Shown here: positions 34,133 through 45,639 of the stretch, piece by piece | Numbering within the stretch: the stretch's first letter is position 1 | Layout: every line of letters starts with the position of its first letter | DNA from: Ephydatia muelleri | Taxonomy: Eukaryota; Porifera; Demospongiae; Spongillida; Spongillidae | Reading direction: 5' to 3' | Assembly (NCBI GenBank): GCA_013339895.1 | Contig: JABACO010000002.1 | Coordinates: 946,750 to 1,010,749 of the forward strand | DNA length: 64,000 nucleotides | Notes under the pieces: generated by a model | What the model was told of the DNA's origin: nothing | Database searches by the model: none | What the model saw: only the letters and a program-made list of their open reading frames with translations | Program-made: the position numbers and the translations under genes

Positions 34133-34737
34133 CCCCACAAAAATGAGTACACAATTGTCACCTATGTGTGAGAGATCACGTCAAAGTCCAACATCCAAAC
34201 ATCCAGCCGGAAATGCTACACAGAGATGGGAGAAACAACATAACTGACATGGCTCATGCAGCTATTGATGTTCTTATTCTTTACTTCGAGGCGCCATAGG
34301 TGAAGGCTGGTATTGAGGCACACCTCATTAAAGAAGAATTGAGTGATAGGGATGAATTGGGTCAAGTGAATCTTGTACACGATGGATATTGTACCAACTG
34401 GTGGAAACCAGGGAGCAGGCCAAAGAGGAGACCAGTGATTTATTCAATATCGTTATACTCATCATCATTACTACTTCATTTATGTTATACAGAGTTTAAT
34501 TATCCAAGAGATGGTTGTGGTGTGTACACATGCGCGATGTTTTCGGACATAATGGTGGCAACTTTTTAATTGTCTTCATCCAACCAGACTTACAATAGTA
34601 TAAAGCAAGGCCATCAGGTGTGTGGGGGGGTGGAGGTGGGCCTAAATAAAATATCACCACCGCCATCTCTGTCCAAATATTGTTGATTGACTACAACCAT
34701 GTAAAAACGATATCAAAGCGAAAATAAAACTTATGAA

Positions 34738-35034
34738 ACAAGTAAATAAAAACATTCTCTATACGAGAAAGTTGGTGGCATATAGGATTGAATGACAATG
34801 GTGGTGTAAAAAGCACAGAAAAATATTTGACTGGAATGGGACTGGGTAATGAACTAGGCCTATATTGAGACACTCAGTACGTTCTAAAATAGTGCATGCT
34901 GATGCCGGAGTGTGCTAAATATAGGCCTAGTTCATTTTACCTGGTCCTCTTCCAGTCAAATCTTGTTTCTGTGCTTTTTACATCACCATTGTCTTTCAAT
35001 CCCATATGCCACCGAGAATGTTTTTATTTACTCC
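34738..35034. repeat. Inverted repeat with arms of about 120-135 bases
   Basis: Left arm 34738-34872 and right arm 34916-35034 are reverse complements with scattered differences (AATAAAAACATTCTC against GAGAATGTTTTTATT; AACTAGGCCTATATT against AATATAGGCCTAGTT). Fold-back element or remnant. 34133-34737 has no recognised gene. Confidence 0.75.
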
Positions 35035-35649
35035 CTATATGTAAATGTATGTGAAGGATGGACAAGTAATGCTTCCATTAATAGCCCCATAGCCTGTTTC
35101 TGATGAACGTTTGTATTAGTAAACTCATCTATAACATCTGAATAATCAAGTTGTTTTGTAATATCTGATTCAATACAGACTAACTTGACTCATACTAGTT
35201 CTCAAGTGTTTTTGTGTTAAATTTTCTATAAGTGCCATTTGGGAGAATGTCTGTTCACCAGATCAGTTGGTGTGCATCAGAGACGGATAAGTTTGCAGAG
35301 CATTTGTGACCAACTTATTGTCGACAAACATCTTTACAGCAGTATGTACATACACCAATGACCGTTGCTCTTTGCACACAGCAATCACGTGCTTGGTGTA
35401 CAGTTTCTGCATCGAGCCATTAGACTCGAAAGTGGACAGCTTGAAACTGATATGTCACAGTAAGTGCAGTATATTAGCCAAATGGCACAAAAAAGGTCAA
35501 AAACGACTTGCCAGCTAAGTTAAGTCCTTAAAGTACCCTTTCTTGTTTTCTGAAATCAAGAATGATAATTCTGGGAAAGTTGTGTGTCACCAAACAGTGA
35601 TGTGTGTATACTGTGTACGAGTGTACATGTATAAGTAGAATTAAATAAA

Positions 35650-36081
35650 GTTACTGCTTTCTCTTTTTTGGTGGTAGTATGTGAGGTGTGGTAGCTAAGA
35701 CTTACAAACTGTTGCTTGACCATGTACAGTAGTTTTTGAATCTTGTCATGCATGGTGTTTTATTGAGAGAACATGGAATCTAACTTTGCATGTATAGCAT
35801 ATCAGCCACTCAACGAGGGTCAACGAGACATTCCATGCCTGCATGATCAACACAACTTTTGCCATGACCATGTCAAATTTTTTTAATTTTGATACATAAG
35901 AGATCTTGTACTGTGTTGTTATTGTGCAAAGTTTCATTTTCCGAAACACTTCAGCTCATAAATAGTGTTACTGCTTTCTCTTTTTTGGTGGTAGTATGTG
36001 AGGTGTGGTAGCTAAGACTTACAAACTGTTGCTTGACCATGCACAGTAGTTTTTGAATCTTGTCATGCATGGTGTTTTATA
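35650..36081. repeat. Direct duplication, 113-base unit, 318 bases apart
   Basis: GTTACTGCTTTCTCTTTTTT through CATGCATGGTGTTTTAT occurs at 35650-35762 and 35968-36080 with very few differences. No gene in between or in 35035-35649. Confidence 0.85.
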
Positions 36082-36244
36082 AACAGCGTCCTGTGATTTC
36101 GCTCATTGGTATGAGTTGTTAGCAATGCTGTAATATTGCTCATATTACCATGATTGATATCAATAAAAAGCACATACCACAAGGAAGAATGTATGTTACC
36201 CTCAATACAATTAATAACTTGGCCCCTAGTTTTGCACATTACAC

Positions 36245-36400
36245 AGCGAGATGTCTTTACAGATGATCTAATAAAAACACGCCGACACCAGAGCAGATTT
36301 TGCATTCGGGAAAGCATAATTCTTTGCTAGATCTAGACAGCTTCAAAATAGAAAAAGGTATCATGTTACCCTTAGTGCAGGAGTCATTCTTCCATGTTGC
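36245..36400 (+). pseudogene. Copy E relic of death domain 1 exon
   Basis: Keeps the exon start ATGTCTTTACAGATGATCTAATA and, after a gap, TAGTGCAGGAGTCATTC and CCATGTTGC, both matching the copy D exon at 11335-11601. The central part is lost and the frame is broken. Plus strand, as copy D. Confidence 0.7.
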
Positions 36401-36629
36401 TGCTGTTTCATCTTCTCTATTAAAGCATTTTGTTTTCTTAATTCTATTAATTTTAAAATAATAATAATAATGAAATACAGGATACAAGAATACACTAATG
36501 AGAATAAATGCACTATTATTATTATTATTACATGTACTATAATAATACACAATCAACACATATACTGGTCTAAATAAATGCACCTTAATTATAGTAAGTC
36601 ACCTATAACTATAAATCCATACTCACACC

Positions 36630-37205
36630 TCAACCCCCCTCCTCCAAATGAACCCTTGCACGGGAGAGCAATGCTCTTGCATTAGCTCTCACGAGGGAAA
36701 GGCTCAGCCTCTGGTACAATGTGGTAGTAGCCTGCGATCTGCTGCATCCCATTTGGATCGCTAGACGAGCCGCCAGACGTTTAAAAGATTCCTGGGCTTC
36801 CATGCCCCAGCATCCATACGACTCCACAGCTAGTGGAATACATACCCACCCAGCTCCTTACATTTCCCAGCATGCTTCCTAACCTCGGCAAACTGAGCAG
36901 ATGACCCACACTTCACTCCCGCTTCCGTCAAAGTGGTTGGATTAAGCGGAGAAGTGATGGTGAGGTCAAATGCAGCAGGTTTGCCAAGGTGCCAGTTTTT
37001 AACCAAAACGTCTGCAGGACGAGAGTTAAGCCTGTCATGACCTTGACCACTTCTCACTTCTACCTGACCACCTAGACAGGCTCTGTGGCAAAACTCCACA
37101 TAAACATCCCGTAGGCTGTTTGCACGTCAGTGCATGGTGACCAAGCGGGTCCAGCCTGTGGTCAGGGCAGTGAGGACAGCAAGAACCAAACGAAACATCC
37201 ATTCC
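36630..37205 (-). pseudogene. Retroelement reverse-transcriptase tail, broken
   Basis: Three overlapping frames on the minus strand together give CPHCPDHRLDPLGHHALTCK, RPADVLVKNWHLGKPAAFDL, TSPLNPTTLTEAGVKCGS, and SYGCWGMEAQESFKRLAARL. This is the C-terminal region (cysteine/histidine cluster and conserved block) of a widespread group of invertebrate retroelement reverse transcriptases. Frameshifts separate the parts. It sits between the two relic exons of copy E and probably inserted there. Confidence 0.75.
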
Positions 37206-37403
37206 TAATAATAATAATAATTGTACATGTTTAAAAATAATATATATCATTACCTGCTATCTAACAAAGTAATTTTGTTAATGCATAGAGCTACCCAGCA
37301 TAGTCCTGCTGTAGTCACTAAACACATCACATTTGTCCATGCAACAAAACAAAATACATACCAAGCTACAGTAACACGATTGAATAATGAAAAAAATTAT
37401 GCA

Positions 37404-37545
37404 GATGACTACACTCAGTGATGAAGAGCTTCAACTAGTGTCCCATGCAGTACAACTAGTACTCATATGTGCAGTCTGCACCCACTTTAAGAAGAAGCTA
37501 GCATATGAGCGGAGCTGTGTAGACAGAGTAAAACTTATAGATGCG
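37404..37545 (+). pseudogene. Copy E relic of death domain 2 exon
   Basis: CACTCAGTGATGAAGAGCTT, CAACTAGTGTC, CTGCACCCAC and AGAGTAAAACT follow the copy D exon (12273-12513) in order, with deletions and broken frame. Followed by 37546-38593, where no gene is seen; copy B ends on the opposite strand at 38594. Confidence 0.75.
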
Positions 37546-38593
37546 GTGCGGATCGACGATAACAGTCGGACATCGGACATTTTCCGATTAATCGATATCA
37601 TGCTCATTTAACTTGTCCGAGCGATGCTGCGCATGCGCGGTAAAGCCGAATTCAAAACGAGCAGCTGAAGAAAGCGAAAGTGGCCCATTATCAAGAAGCG
37701 CAATTTAAGTACAGGTATGGGTAAATTTGAGGATCGGTTGCGCAGTCTAAGGAACTACAATCCTGCTTTTATCGCTGGTTCCACCAACCATAGAGCATCG
37801 TCTTTTATGGACCCATGCCACGACCGAAATGCATAAAGAGCCATGCTCTTATACAAGAAGAGCAAGTCGTCATCCTTCACGGAAATATTCACCTATTGCA
37901 CTATCGCTATCAGTACCACGGATGTTAGTACTGAAGCTCAGTAGAGTTCGTCGAAGATTTGAAATAGCCTACGTGCTACACACTAGATCTTGAAGATTGG
38001 GACTTCTTTCTGGAGGGCACTATTGATATAGTGACTAAATGTACATTGTATTAATATTGCTTACTTATAATGTACTTAATTCATTCATGCACTGATCAGT
38101 TGACAACAATTTACTAACAACTTAAACCTATAATAATACATATAAATCAATGTCCAGCCAATTCAGGTCAAATATGATAATGACCTGACCTGGTGTCAGG
38201 ACAATTGTGGAACATTATCGTAGATGGAAAAGGTACAACTTTTGTCACATGCATGTTTGGAGATGTGGTTCAGGGTAGCTTAGTATTACTGTATATGACC
38301 TTTGATTGTATGGCTGACGTCACAAATTTGATGCTCAAAACACATTTTGTGTACACATTAATTGTAGATGCATGTCTTGTTTCATTTATTATATGATTGT
38401 TTTGAGTAGCACATGGGGTGATCCATGTACATCATTTTCTGCTGCACTAGGAAGAATTTTTCAAAGTTTATCAACCACAGAACAAATTTACAACTATACT
38501 TAAACTAAACACTCTCTAGTTCCATGCTATGGAATACACTAATGTTTGTTCCAGGTATGTCGTTCCAAGAATATATTGTTCTTCGAGATTACT

Positions 38594-38642
38594 TTAACAT
38601 CCAGAAAGCATTATTTCTGTGTGGGCAGATGTCAGTAATGAC
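38594..38642 (-). CDS. Copy B terminal exon
   Basis: After GTTTCAG; homologous to the copy A tail exon but with a net 4-base loss, so the C-terminus becomes SLLTSAHTEIMLSGC before TAA. Confidence 0.55.
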
Positions 38643-38668
38643 CTGAAACAAACAAAAGGCTGACTTAC

Positions 38669-38888
38669 TTTAGCAGTAATAGTAGCACGAAATTCTGGAA
38701 TTCTTGTGTAAAGACTAATGCATGAATTAAACAATTTGAGCTGTCTGTTCTCTTTGAATAGAGACCAAGCACCTTGTTACAGCAATGTGTTTCAGAATCC
38801 TTAATTTCTATCTGTTTTCTGAACTCTGACACTTGTGTACTGATCATTGTACGTTCTTCCAGACTCAGCAGTGATGGCACATAGTTAT
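38669..38888 (-). CDS. Copy B death domain 2 exon, partly degenerate
   Basis: Same borders as copy A (donor CTAAA|GTAAGT) and nine bases shorter. The first half aligns (LSLEERTMISTQV, HCCNKVLGLYSKR), but the end reads LIHALVFTQEFQNFVLLLLL where A has LISALFSCGYTSAAEFLFL, consistent with compensating small indels. The central tryptophan of copy A (LENW) is replaced by LGLY. The fold may be impaired. Confidence 0.6.
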
Positions 38889-39017
38889 CTGCAAAAACAC
38901 ATTAGTTAGAACTGCAGCAATCGTCTGTCAATTTGGACATTGCAATATACACTGTGAATGACCAAATGTGTAACAGACTAAGCAGAACAGTGTATTGTAC
39001 TTACACATTGCACATAC

Positions 39018-39281
39018 CTGATGAAGTTAGCCTGATAGCCTTATCCAGGCAGCCACTTCTTTTCAATGCCTGAGCTAGTCTCTCTTTGGTTGGCAGGTGG
39101 TAGTTCCTCACCCATATCTGAAGTAGGGACAAGATGCACTCTTGCATTGAGGAGCACCGCAACATCATCTCAATATCAGTATTAGTGCAACCCAGAGCCC
39201 ATCCGAGTCCTTCCATCTGCTGCAGTGTGATAGTGGACAGTTCGTAGGATAGTTTTATTATCAGATCAGTGGAGATGACCT
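39018..39281 (-). CDS. Copy B death domain 1 exon
   Basis: Acceptor CTTTTTCAG, donor CATCAG|GTATGT. Nearly identical to copy A from GCTNTDIEMMLRCSSMQECI through NYHLPTKERLAQALKRSGCL, and in frame with the micro-exon. Intact death domain. Confidence 0.78.
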
Positions 39282-39421
39282 CTGAAAAAGCAACAATTAG
39301 TGGGCATTATCTGATACAGTCTTTATGCAAAAATGTTTGATACACTTCATGGCAAAACCTTTTTTGAGCCCTCCCCTCACTCATGCATTCTGCAACTGCT
39401 CTTTACATTACCTTCTTGTTT

Positions 39422-39452
39422 CAATGCAGCGGGTCTGGGGCCCTGAAAAGAC
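39422..39452 (-). CDS. Copy B micro-exon (31 bases)
   Basis: Between CTTTTCAG and GTAATG; encodes GPRPAALKQE. Same length and phases as in A, C and D. Confidence 0.78.
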
Positions 39453-39547
39453 ATTGCAACAAAAGAACTCTGAACAATCGTCACATCACAAATCAAACAG
39501 ATATTATGGCATCCAAAGTAATTATACACATAAAATGAAGTGAATAC

Positions 39548-41379
39548 CTGATAATCAGCTCTCAACCACTTCAACGCACTGTCCTCAATGCCAATGTCCT
39601 GTTTACAGCCGCCACAAAAGAGCATTCCTCTGTTACCGACATCTTCCTTGTCCAGAGGGTGGAAGGATATGAAATGTGGCTTAGGGCTCTGGAGGGAAGG
39701 TGGACACAGTAGGGACAGTTCATACTGGAGATCTAAACCGTCTTTGCTAATGTGTTGGAAGAAGTCTACGATGACTGTTTTGAACACACTGCAAGCTTTG
39801 TGCAACATTTGATCACCATCTGTTCCTTGTAGTGCACAGGTAACTTTAACCTCCATATGGTTATCTTCTATGCGAATGTTGACATCTGCTAACTGAGGTC
39901 CACTGTACAGCTTAAGATGCAGTTGATTCCAGTATTGATCCACTTCATTGACAACATATTTGATGTCTTCTAAGCTAGGAAGAACTTTAGTGAACTGCAC
40001 AAACTTTGCTAGGTGAGTAGACGAAAGAGATGCACGTGGAAGAATAACAAATAGCGATGACAATGCTTCAGCAATAGGAGAAGAGATGCATTCTGGGCAT
40101 AGAGATGGCATGTAATATTTCATCAGTTTCCCTGTGCTACTACCAGCAGAAATGTCATCAGCTCTCACCATTAACCCCAAGTGTTCGAAGATATTAAGCA
40201 GAAACTCAGAGTCTTCTTTTTGCCACAGCTGCTTTGCAAGCTCATGAACTCTCCCATGGCCAGCTTCTTTGGCTCCAACATATAATTTCTGTACCTTGGA
40301 GAAAAATACGCCTGGCTTCAATATGATGTAATTACGAAGCAGGATTGTTTCGTCAAAATATATAATGCTTCCACATTCTGAGTACAGATTTAGCCACTTC
40401 TCTACATCCTGCTGGTTAATGATGCCCAGCTGTTTAGCAAAATGACAAAGTGTCTCCTTGGTAATATACCATGACTTACACTCCCTGACTAAATTACCAT
40501 GGAGACATACCCAGATGAGAGGAACCTCCACACTGTATTCACGATTATTAACAGCCACTTTTTCCAAAGCACTTCTTATCTTCACGATGTTGTCACCTTG
40601 GTTTGAGGTGTCTACAGCAATGCACCTAGGGTACAGTGTTTTCCCTATTCCCATCTCCTCTGCATTGGCTCTTATCAGCCTCTCCACTGTCCGTTGTCTA
40701 GCTCTTAGCCTGTCACGTGGTAGCTTGCCAGTATGTGTGCCCACAACCATAGTACTACAGCGTGCAATAGATGGTGGTGCCATGAGGTAGTCCAGTTTGC
40801 TGTAAGGTTCCCTCAGCACCTCTTGGCCATGCTTCCCTTCATGCATGTGGCTGTGCATATCTCCAGCATCAGAGTCCAGACTCACCACACATAGCACAAC
40901 CAGGCATTTGGAACGTGGCAAAAGCAATGGCAGGAGATCAGAGAGGACTTTGTTTGCTCCAATGTCCCACACGTTTATCATTGAAAGTTCTTTGATGTCA
41001 GTGAAATTGTTCAATTGACTAGATTTTTCCTTTATAATCCTTGGAATGATATCCTGACTTGATTCATCAGGGATGACAAAATAAGGTGAGAGGCCCTCCT
41101 TGGCATATGCTTGAGATATGCCAGAACCCACCACCAGAGCACTGGCTTCAGTCTTGGACACTTGCATCCACTTCCAGCTGTGACCATCCGAAGTAAGAAT
41201 AGTTTCCCTTACAGAGAGAAACTCTTCATTCATAAATTGTGTTTTAATATCCTCATTGAAGAATAGATGATTCAAAATGTGGGATTTGCCCAAAGAAGGC
41301 AATCCACTGATAATAACATGTACAAGTGATTTATATTCAACAATCTGCTTCAAATGAGGCAAGTGGAAATTCAATATAC
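39548..41379 (-). CDS. Copy B Roc2-COR2 exon
   Basis: About 610 codons from CTCATTAG|GTATATTG to TATCAG|GTATTC. Same domain order as copy A: P-loop GLPSLGKS, G3-like NVWDIGANKV, G4-like VVGTHTGK, COR with PLIWVCLHGN and ECGSIIYFDE, YYMPSLCPEC, and terminal FCGGCKQD with ALKWL. It has a four-residue insertion (KLMK) before YYMPSL relative to A. Residues read beyond the donor are intron. Best-preserved Roc2 copy together with A. Confidence 0.85.
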
Positions 41380-41730
41380 CTAATGAGAAGGACAGATTAT
41401 CGACTAAAGTTATCAGAGGTATCAGTGTTATGCACGTATAGTACCATACACAAACGTAACAAATATTGGAGCATGAATTTTAAAACGGCATGCAGGAATA
41501 CAAATTCTTCAGTACAGCTACTGCTAATTTGACTCGATCATTATTCAGTTCCCATTGCAGTGCAGCGATACTTATTTATTTCGAGACACCCAAGCAGTAT
41601 TGCATGCATGAGCACCTCGAACGAAAGATGTGATCTCTACTGAGCTGGAGGATGAGGTAGGCTGACTGGCTATTTTAGTTTTCCATGGGTGCATGTTATA
41701 CAGTTGTGCAAATTCATTGCACGCAGATTT

Positions 41731-42239
41731 AATGGACCTTTTTGTTTAAGGGCTCAAGGAATGCAATTAGTGTTGATTACACGTGACGTCAACATCCGAA
41801 GTACATTCTTTGCGCGTTTGGCTAAGGTGTGCGTGTATTCTAGCGTGTGTTGGCTTAGTTGGCTTGAGATTTGAGGTAAGAATGATGAATACAGTATGGA
41901 GGACCTCTCCAGGTACATGCAGTGCTCATGCTTCGCATTCTCGTTCAAAGTTTCTGAAGGATGGCGTCTAGTGAATGCATTAGCAAAAAACCCAGTACTT
42001 CGGTTGAACTAACACAAGACGATATACCCGGAGCATCACTAAATGAGCCATTCCATGGCATTCTAAAGTACGCACTTTCACACCTACGCAGGCAAATAGA
42101 TAGGATGGTAGATTCCAGGAAGCAATAGTGCTCTTCTTCTCACATAATCAGTGGATGTACTCCGGATGTAACGTCACTTCTAATTATGACGTCACTTTGA
42201 CCCGCAAACATTCCAGGGCCTTAAACGAAAAGGTCCATT
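41731..42239. mobile_element. Inverted-repeat element carrying a short coding fragment
   Basis: Terminal inverted repeats of about 21 bases: AATGGACCTTTTTGTTTAAG at left and the inverse with one mismatch at right. It lies in the intron between the coiled-coil and Roc2 exons of copy B, where A has only 0.75 kb. Contains the open frame at 41961-42128. Confidence 0.65.
41961..42128 (+). CDS. Small ORF inside the inverted-repeat element (55 codons)
   Basis: Starts in good context (AGGATGGCG) with MASSECISKKPSTSVELTQD, then DIPGASLNEP and LSHLRRQIDRMV before TAG. The phrase DIPGASL followed by a leucine-rich stretch resembles the start of transposon-associated proteins in invertebrates (from memory). 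Either a captured first exon or the residue of a longer element protein. Function unknown. Confidence 0.4.
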   Translation: MASSECISKKPSTSVELTQDDIPGASLNEPFHGILKYALSHLRRQIDRMVDSRKQ

Positions 42240-42639
42240 GTTCAATTTCGATGTAGTGAATGTGTACATCATGCCTGCACAGAGTGTGGAGAGTCTTCTA
42301 GAATTGTTCTCTTCATAGTATATGTGACTGATGTTATTTTTGTAGAAGGTCTCATATGGCTGCTGATTGTTACTCTTTGCTGTCATTACACTTGGTATAG
42401 TCGGCAGCTAAGGTGTCTGAAACAGGAGAAAAGAGGCAGCCAGACCATTGATAGCACCATTACAGTGTTGTCAGGAGGAATTGCCCATTGGTGTCACTGG
42501 ACGCCTTTGCGGGGACACTAGCTGGAGTGACAGGATGAATCATTTTGAAGCGGCTACAAAGGTTAATGGATAGAATGACGAAACTTAGCTGAACTGGTTA
42601 CCGGTACGGCTAACGGGTAATGCCCAGACTGCATGGAAA

Positions 42640-43690
42640 CAGTTGACAGCTTAAGCTAGAGAGGATAAAATGGACTCCATCGAAAAGTGGTTTGAGCTAA
42701 ACTTGGCTGAGAAGGCACTTCTAATACTCTTTGACAAGAGAAAGGAGCTTCTAGCACGTGTGCAAATTGTTCTAAGATGTGACAACAGAGGCCGAAATCC
42801 TGGAGGAAGCGGTAGCAACCACACCTGAGATTGGGTTCTATATGTCACAGGGTTAGGGGGAGAGAAGATTGACGGTTGTTGAAGAGGATGGTACACCAAG
42901 TCTCCTGTGAGGTTAGTAATGTCCCGGGTTCAATTTGGTGTTTTCCACTTGCTAGAGTCAATTGTGAAGCGACTGGCGAAGCTGAAAAGCAGCAAGGACA
43001 GACTTCCTCAAAGGTAGCAACAGGTGAAATCGTAGGATGAGAGGACCCGTGACTTGTTTTAGATGTGGCCAAGAAGGTTATTTAGCCAGGGCTATGCCTC
43101 TGGGTGCCCTAGGAAGCAGGGAAACTAACTGCCCTCAGCACCAAGGATCAGGTGCAAGAGGGCGTTGGACTGTGGCTGTCAACTCACAGTACCCTATTTT
43201 GTTACAGTTAAATGTATATGACATGCCTCTACAGTTAATGGTGGTCTTAGCTTTTCAGTAAGGACCAGTGGGTCAAACTGGGGGGATCAATGAGTAAAAT
43301 GGAATGGTAAACGTTTCACAATATGATGCAAGAGCCCGCGATGGTTGTCGCAGGAATAGAAAAAATTTCTATTCCTGCGACGCGATGCGACGTCACAGCG
43401 ATAAACCACACCTTAACCACGCCCGATACTGGTACGTTATTAAAAAGTGACAGCCGAGCCCAGTGCAGAACTTTTTTTAATTCATCGCGACGCATCGCAG
43501 GCTCTTGCGTCATATTGTGAACTAGGCTTAAGGGATAAATGGAAGCCCTGTTGAGGTAGAGGGCGCAGTGACATATGACAATGTGATCAAGTGGTTAGTT
43601 TCCACTTCAGTGCAAGAGGTACAAAGGTTCCTAGGTTAGGGTGGGTACTATAAGAGATTTTGGCAGCATTGTGCAACCTCTGTACTTTCT
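42640..43690 (+). mobile_element. Ty3/gypsy retrotransposon remnant
   Basis: Gag-like frame at 42671 onward (MDSIEKWFELNLAEKALLIL), a zinc-knuckle-like GPVTCFRCGQEGYLARAMP at 43043 (CxxC kept; the usual histidine is tyrosine and the last cysteine is lost), and near 43615 VQEVQRFLG, then a stop, then GGYYKRFW, the FLGLxxYYRRFI motif of gypsy reverse transcriptase. Highly decayed. A second short element (43318-43534) is nested in it. Confidence 0.7.
43318..43534. mobile_element. MITE related to 32567-32732, nested in gypsy remnant
   Basis: Shares CAGCGATAAACCACACC, CGCCCGATACTGGTACGTTA, CATCGCGACGCATCGC and the right end TGTGAACTAGGCTTAAG. The left end is shortened to TTTCACAATATGATGC and an extra quasi-palindrome (AGGAATAGAAAAAATTTCTA) is present. 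Confidence 0.75.
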
Positions 43691-44602
43691 AATGGAAAGG
43701 GTCCGCGAGTTCAAGTGAATACTTTAGCTCCTGTTCACCAGATGTCAGAACATGCGACCGTAATTCCAAGTTCCAACCCAGAGTACACCCAAAGGGTATC
43801 TAGCAGTGCAGCGGATCAGATAAATGTTGGGACAAATCTTATTGTATGAGGGCATAGAAGATATGGCCGTTGGTGTACGACCCGACACAAGAGTTGCAAT
43901 TGGGAACAAAGAGTGGAAGGAGAATCACTACCGCACAAAGAATCCAGTTTGGCATCAGGTGGAAAATATTCCTGACAGAAATCAGTATCCTGAAAGATGA
44001 CCCGATTATTAGAGAGCTGTGCCTTATTACTGAAGCAGGTTCTCACTATGGAGGGAGCAGTGTAGTGAACAGTCGCCATTTAAACATTGTACCTTTGCAG
44101 AGTGTGGGGATTCTTCGTAGTACAGTGTATATAAGACTGATGTTATTTTTGTAGAAGATGCCTGCTAATTATTACTATTTGCTGTCATTACAAAAAATAT
44201 TGTTTGCAGCAGCTGCCATTATTATAACCAAAGGGCACATTTCAAACAGGATAAAGTACTATTACTGGCAACATTGCATGCTCACATCTGTTGTTCAATG
44301 TAATTAATATGTAAACATTGTGCATTACGTGATTCATATGTTGCAACCCAGCCTGAAATGAGGAAAACTCAAGGTGGGTCCCACGTGTCCACATCAGAGG
44401 GGTTCCTAGGTTTTAACTTTGCTGTAAAAATATATATACATCGACTTAGCAATTTGCTAAAATTCTAAGCAAATGATATTCTGCTTGATCATACAGTATT
44501 CGCCATTTTATAAATTGATAATTATTATGTTAAACTATTGAATCACAATGAAGTGCTGGACAGAATAAATATCAATGCAGAGTGACTAAATAACATTCTT
44601 AC
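43691..44602 (-). other. Remaining intron sequence of copy B
   Basis: 44200-44602 aligns with the introns of A (16250-16540) and C. The rest is unassigned; an open frame at 43870-44154 has no recognised similarity. Confidence 0.45.
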
Positions 44603-44801
44603 ATGGAATGGTCTTAAGACTTTTTTGGTCCATCTCGCCCTTGTTTTCCACTACTCTCTGCACGGCTCTCATACGTACACTGGCACTGGACATCTTCAGC
44701 TCCAGCTGCCTTGCCTCTCCCTCAATGCTCTTCCTGATGAGCTCATGATGGTGGACTTCCTGCCTAAGCTCCTCCCTCAACTGGTAGTTGTCTGCACTCA
44801 G
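44603..44801 (-). CDS. Copy B coiled-coil exon 3
   Basis: 199 bases with the same borders as A and C; includes QLREELRQEVHHHELIRKS and RQLELKMSSASVRMRAVQR. The neighbouring repeat near the acceptor is short (GTGTGT interrupted). Confidence 0.75.
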
Positions 44802-45053
44802 CTGCAGAGGAATAAGTGTGTGTATTGTGTGTGTATTATGTGTGTGTACACATGACCAATATGCACTGTCCCTACTGGACACACAGTAAGTGCTATGTAG
44901 AGTAATATCTGATTTACAATCAGCATTACTTATGAAATTTGAAAGTTACAGAACAACACAGCATTATAGTATTAAATTTCCTTTAATATCGCAATATAAG
45001 ATAGTTGCTTATTTTTTATTACACATCAAAATATGAAACTCATTTTGACTCAC

Positions 45054-45155
45054 TCGCTGTGATGACTGCTTTGCTTCATTGGAAAACAACTCCATCTTTC
45101 TTTTAAGGTTCTTTGCCTTCTGACACTGAGCCTGCTTTTCTCCCTTTAAGTCTTT
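45054..45155 (-). CDS. Copy B coiled-coil exon 2
   Basis: 102 bases, phase 0-0: KDLKGEKQAQCQKAKNLKRK and onward to CAGCGA|GTGAGT. The acceptor GTAAAGAG is as in copy C. An alternative upstream AG present in C (TTTTAG) is lost here, supporting the chosen site. Confidence 0.65.
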
Positions 45156-45378
45156 CTCTTTACCATTGTCCTGCTAATGTGTATGGGCACAGTATTGTGT
45201 GTGATTTTTTGCATGTTACCACTGGTACAAATATACAATAGTGATGCATAGTCTCTCGTCTTGATAATGTGGGTTCTCCTCAAACAAGACAATGTTATCA
45301 AACCCACAGAAAAAAAAAACTGGTACCCCTAGTTTCATGTGGCTAAATCATATGTCTGGCATCAATATTAATATATAC

Positions 45379-45594
45379 CTTTGACTGTAATCGACGAAGG
45401 TCGTGTTCCCTTGTCTGTAGATCTTTAACTCTCTGCTTAGCTTTCTTCCTCTGCTCCAGAGAAATGTAACTGCTGTCATCCGAGGCTTTGATGGGGAATG
45501 GATAGGATGGGGATGCCTGTGCCTTTGATGCAAAGCCTCGATAGAGAGATGTAGATGTGTTGAAAGTGGTAGATAGCACATCCACAAACGGATC
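45379..45594 (-). CDS. Copy B coiled-coil exon 1 (DPFV exon)
   Basis: 216 bases, phase 0-0, after TTTCTTAAG, ending TCAAAG|GTATAT. DPFVDVLSTTFNTST, a serine/proline linker, then SLEQRKKAKQRVKDLQTREH. A retroelement fragment begins within about 50 bases of its acceptor on the opposite strand. Confidence 0.7.
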
Positions 45595-45639
45595 CTTAAG
45601 AAATGGAACGAAAAATGATAATGTAGATGTATCAGCTAA

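Noticed and set aside
33075-34154. Glycine/histidine-rich open frames of more than 300 codons on the minus strand and MATTTSS frames on plus
   Set aside because: They exist because the minisatellite unit is a multiple of three; no unique flanking coding sequence, start context or splice sites.
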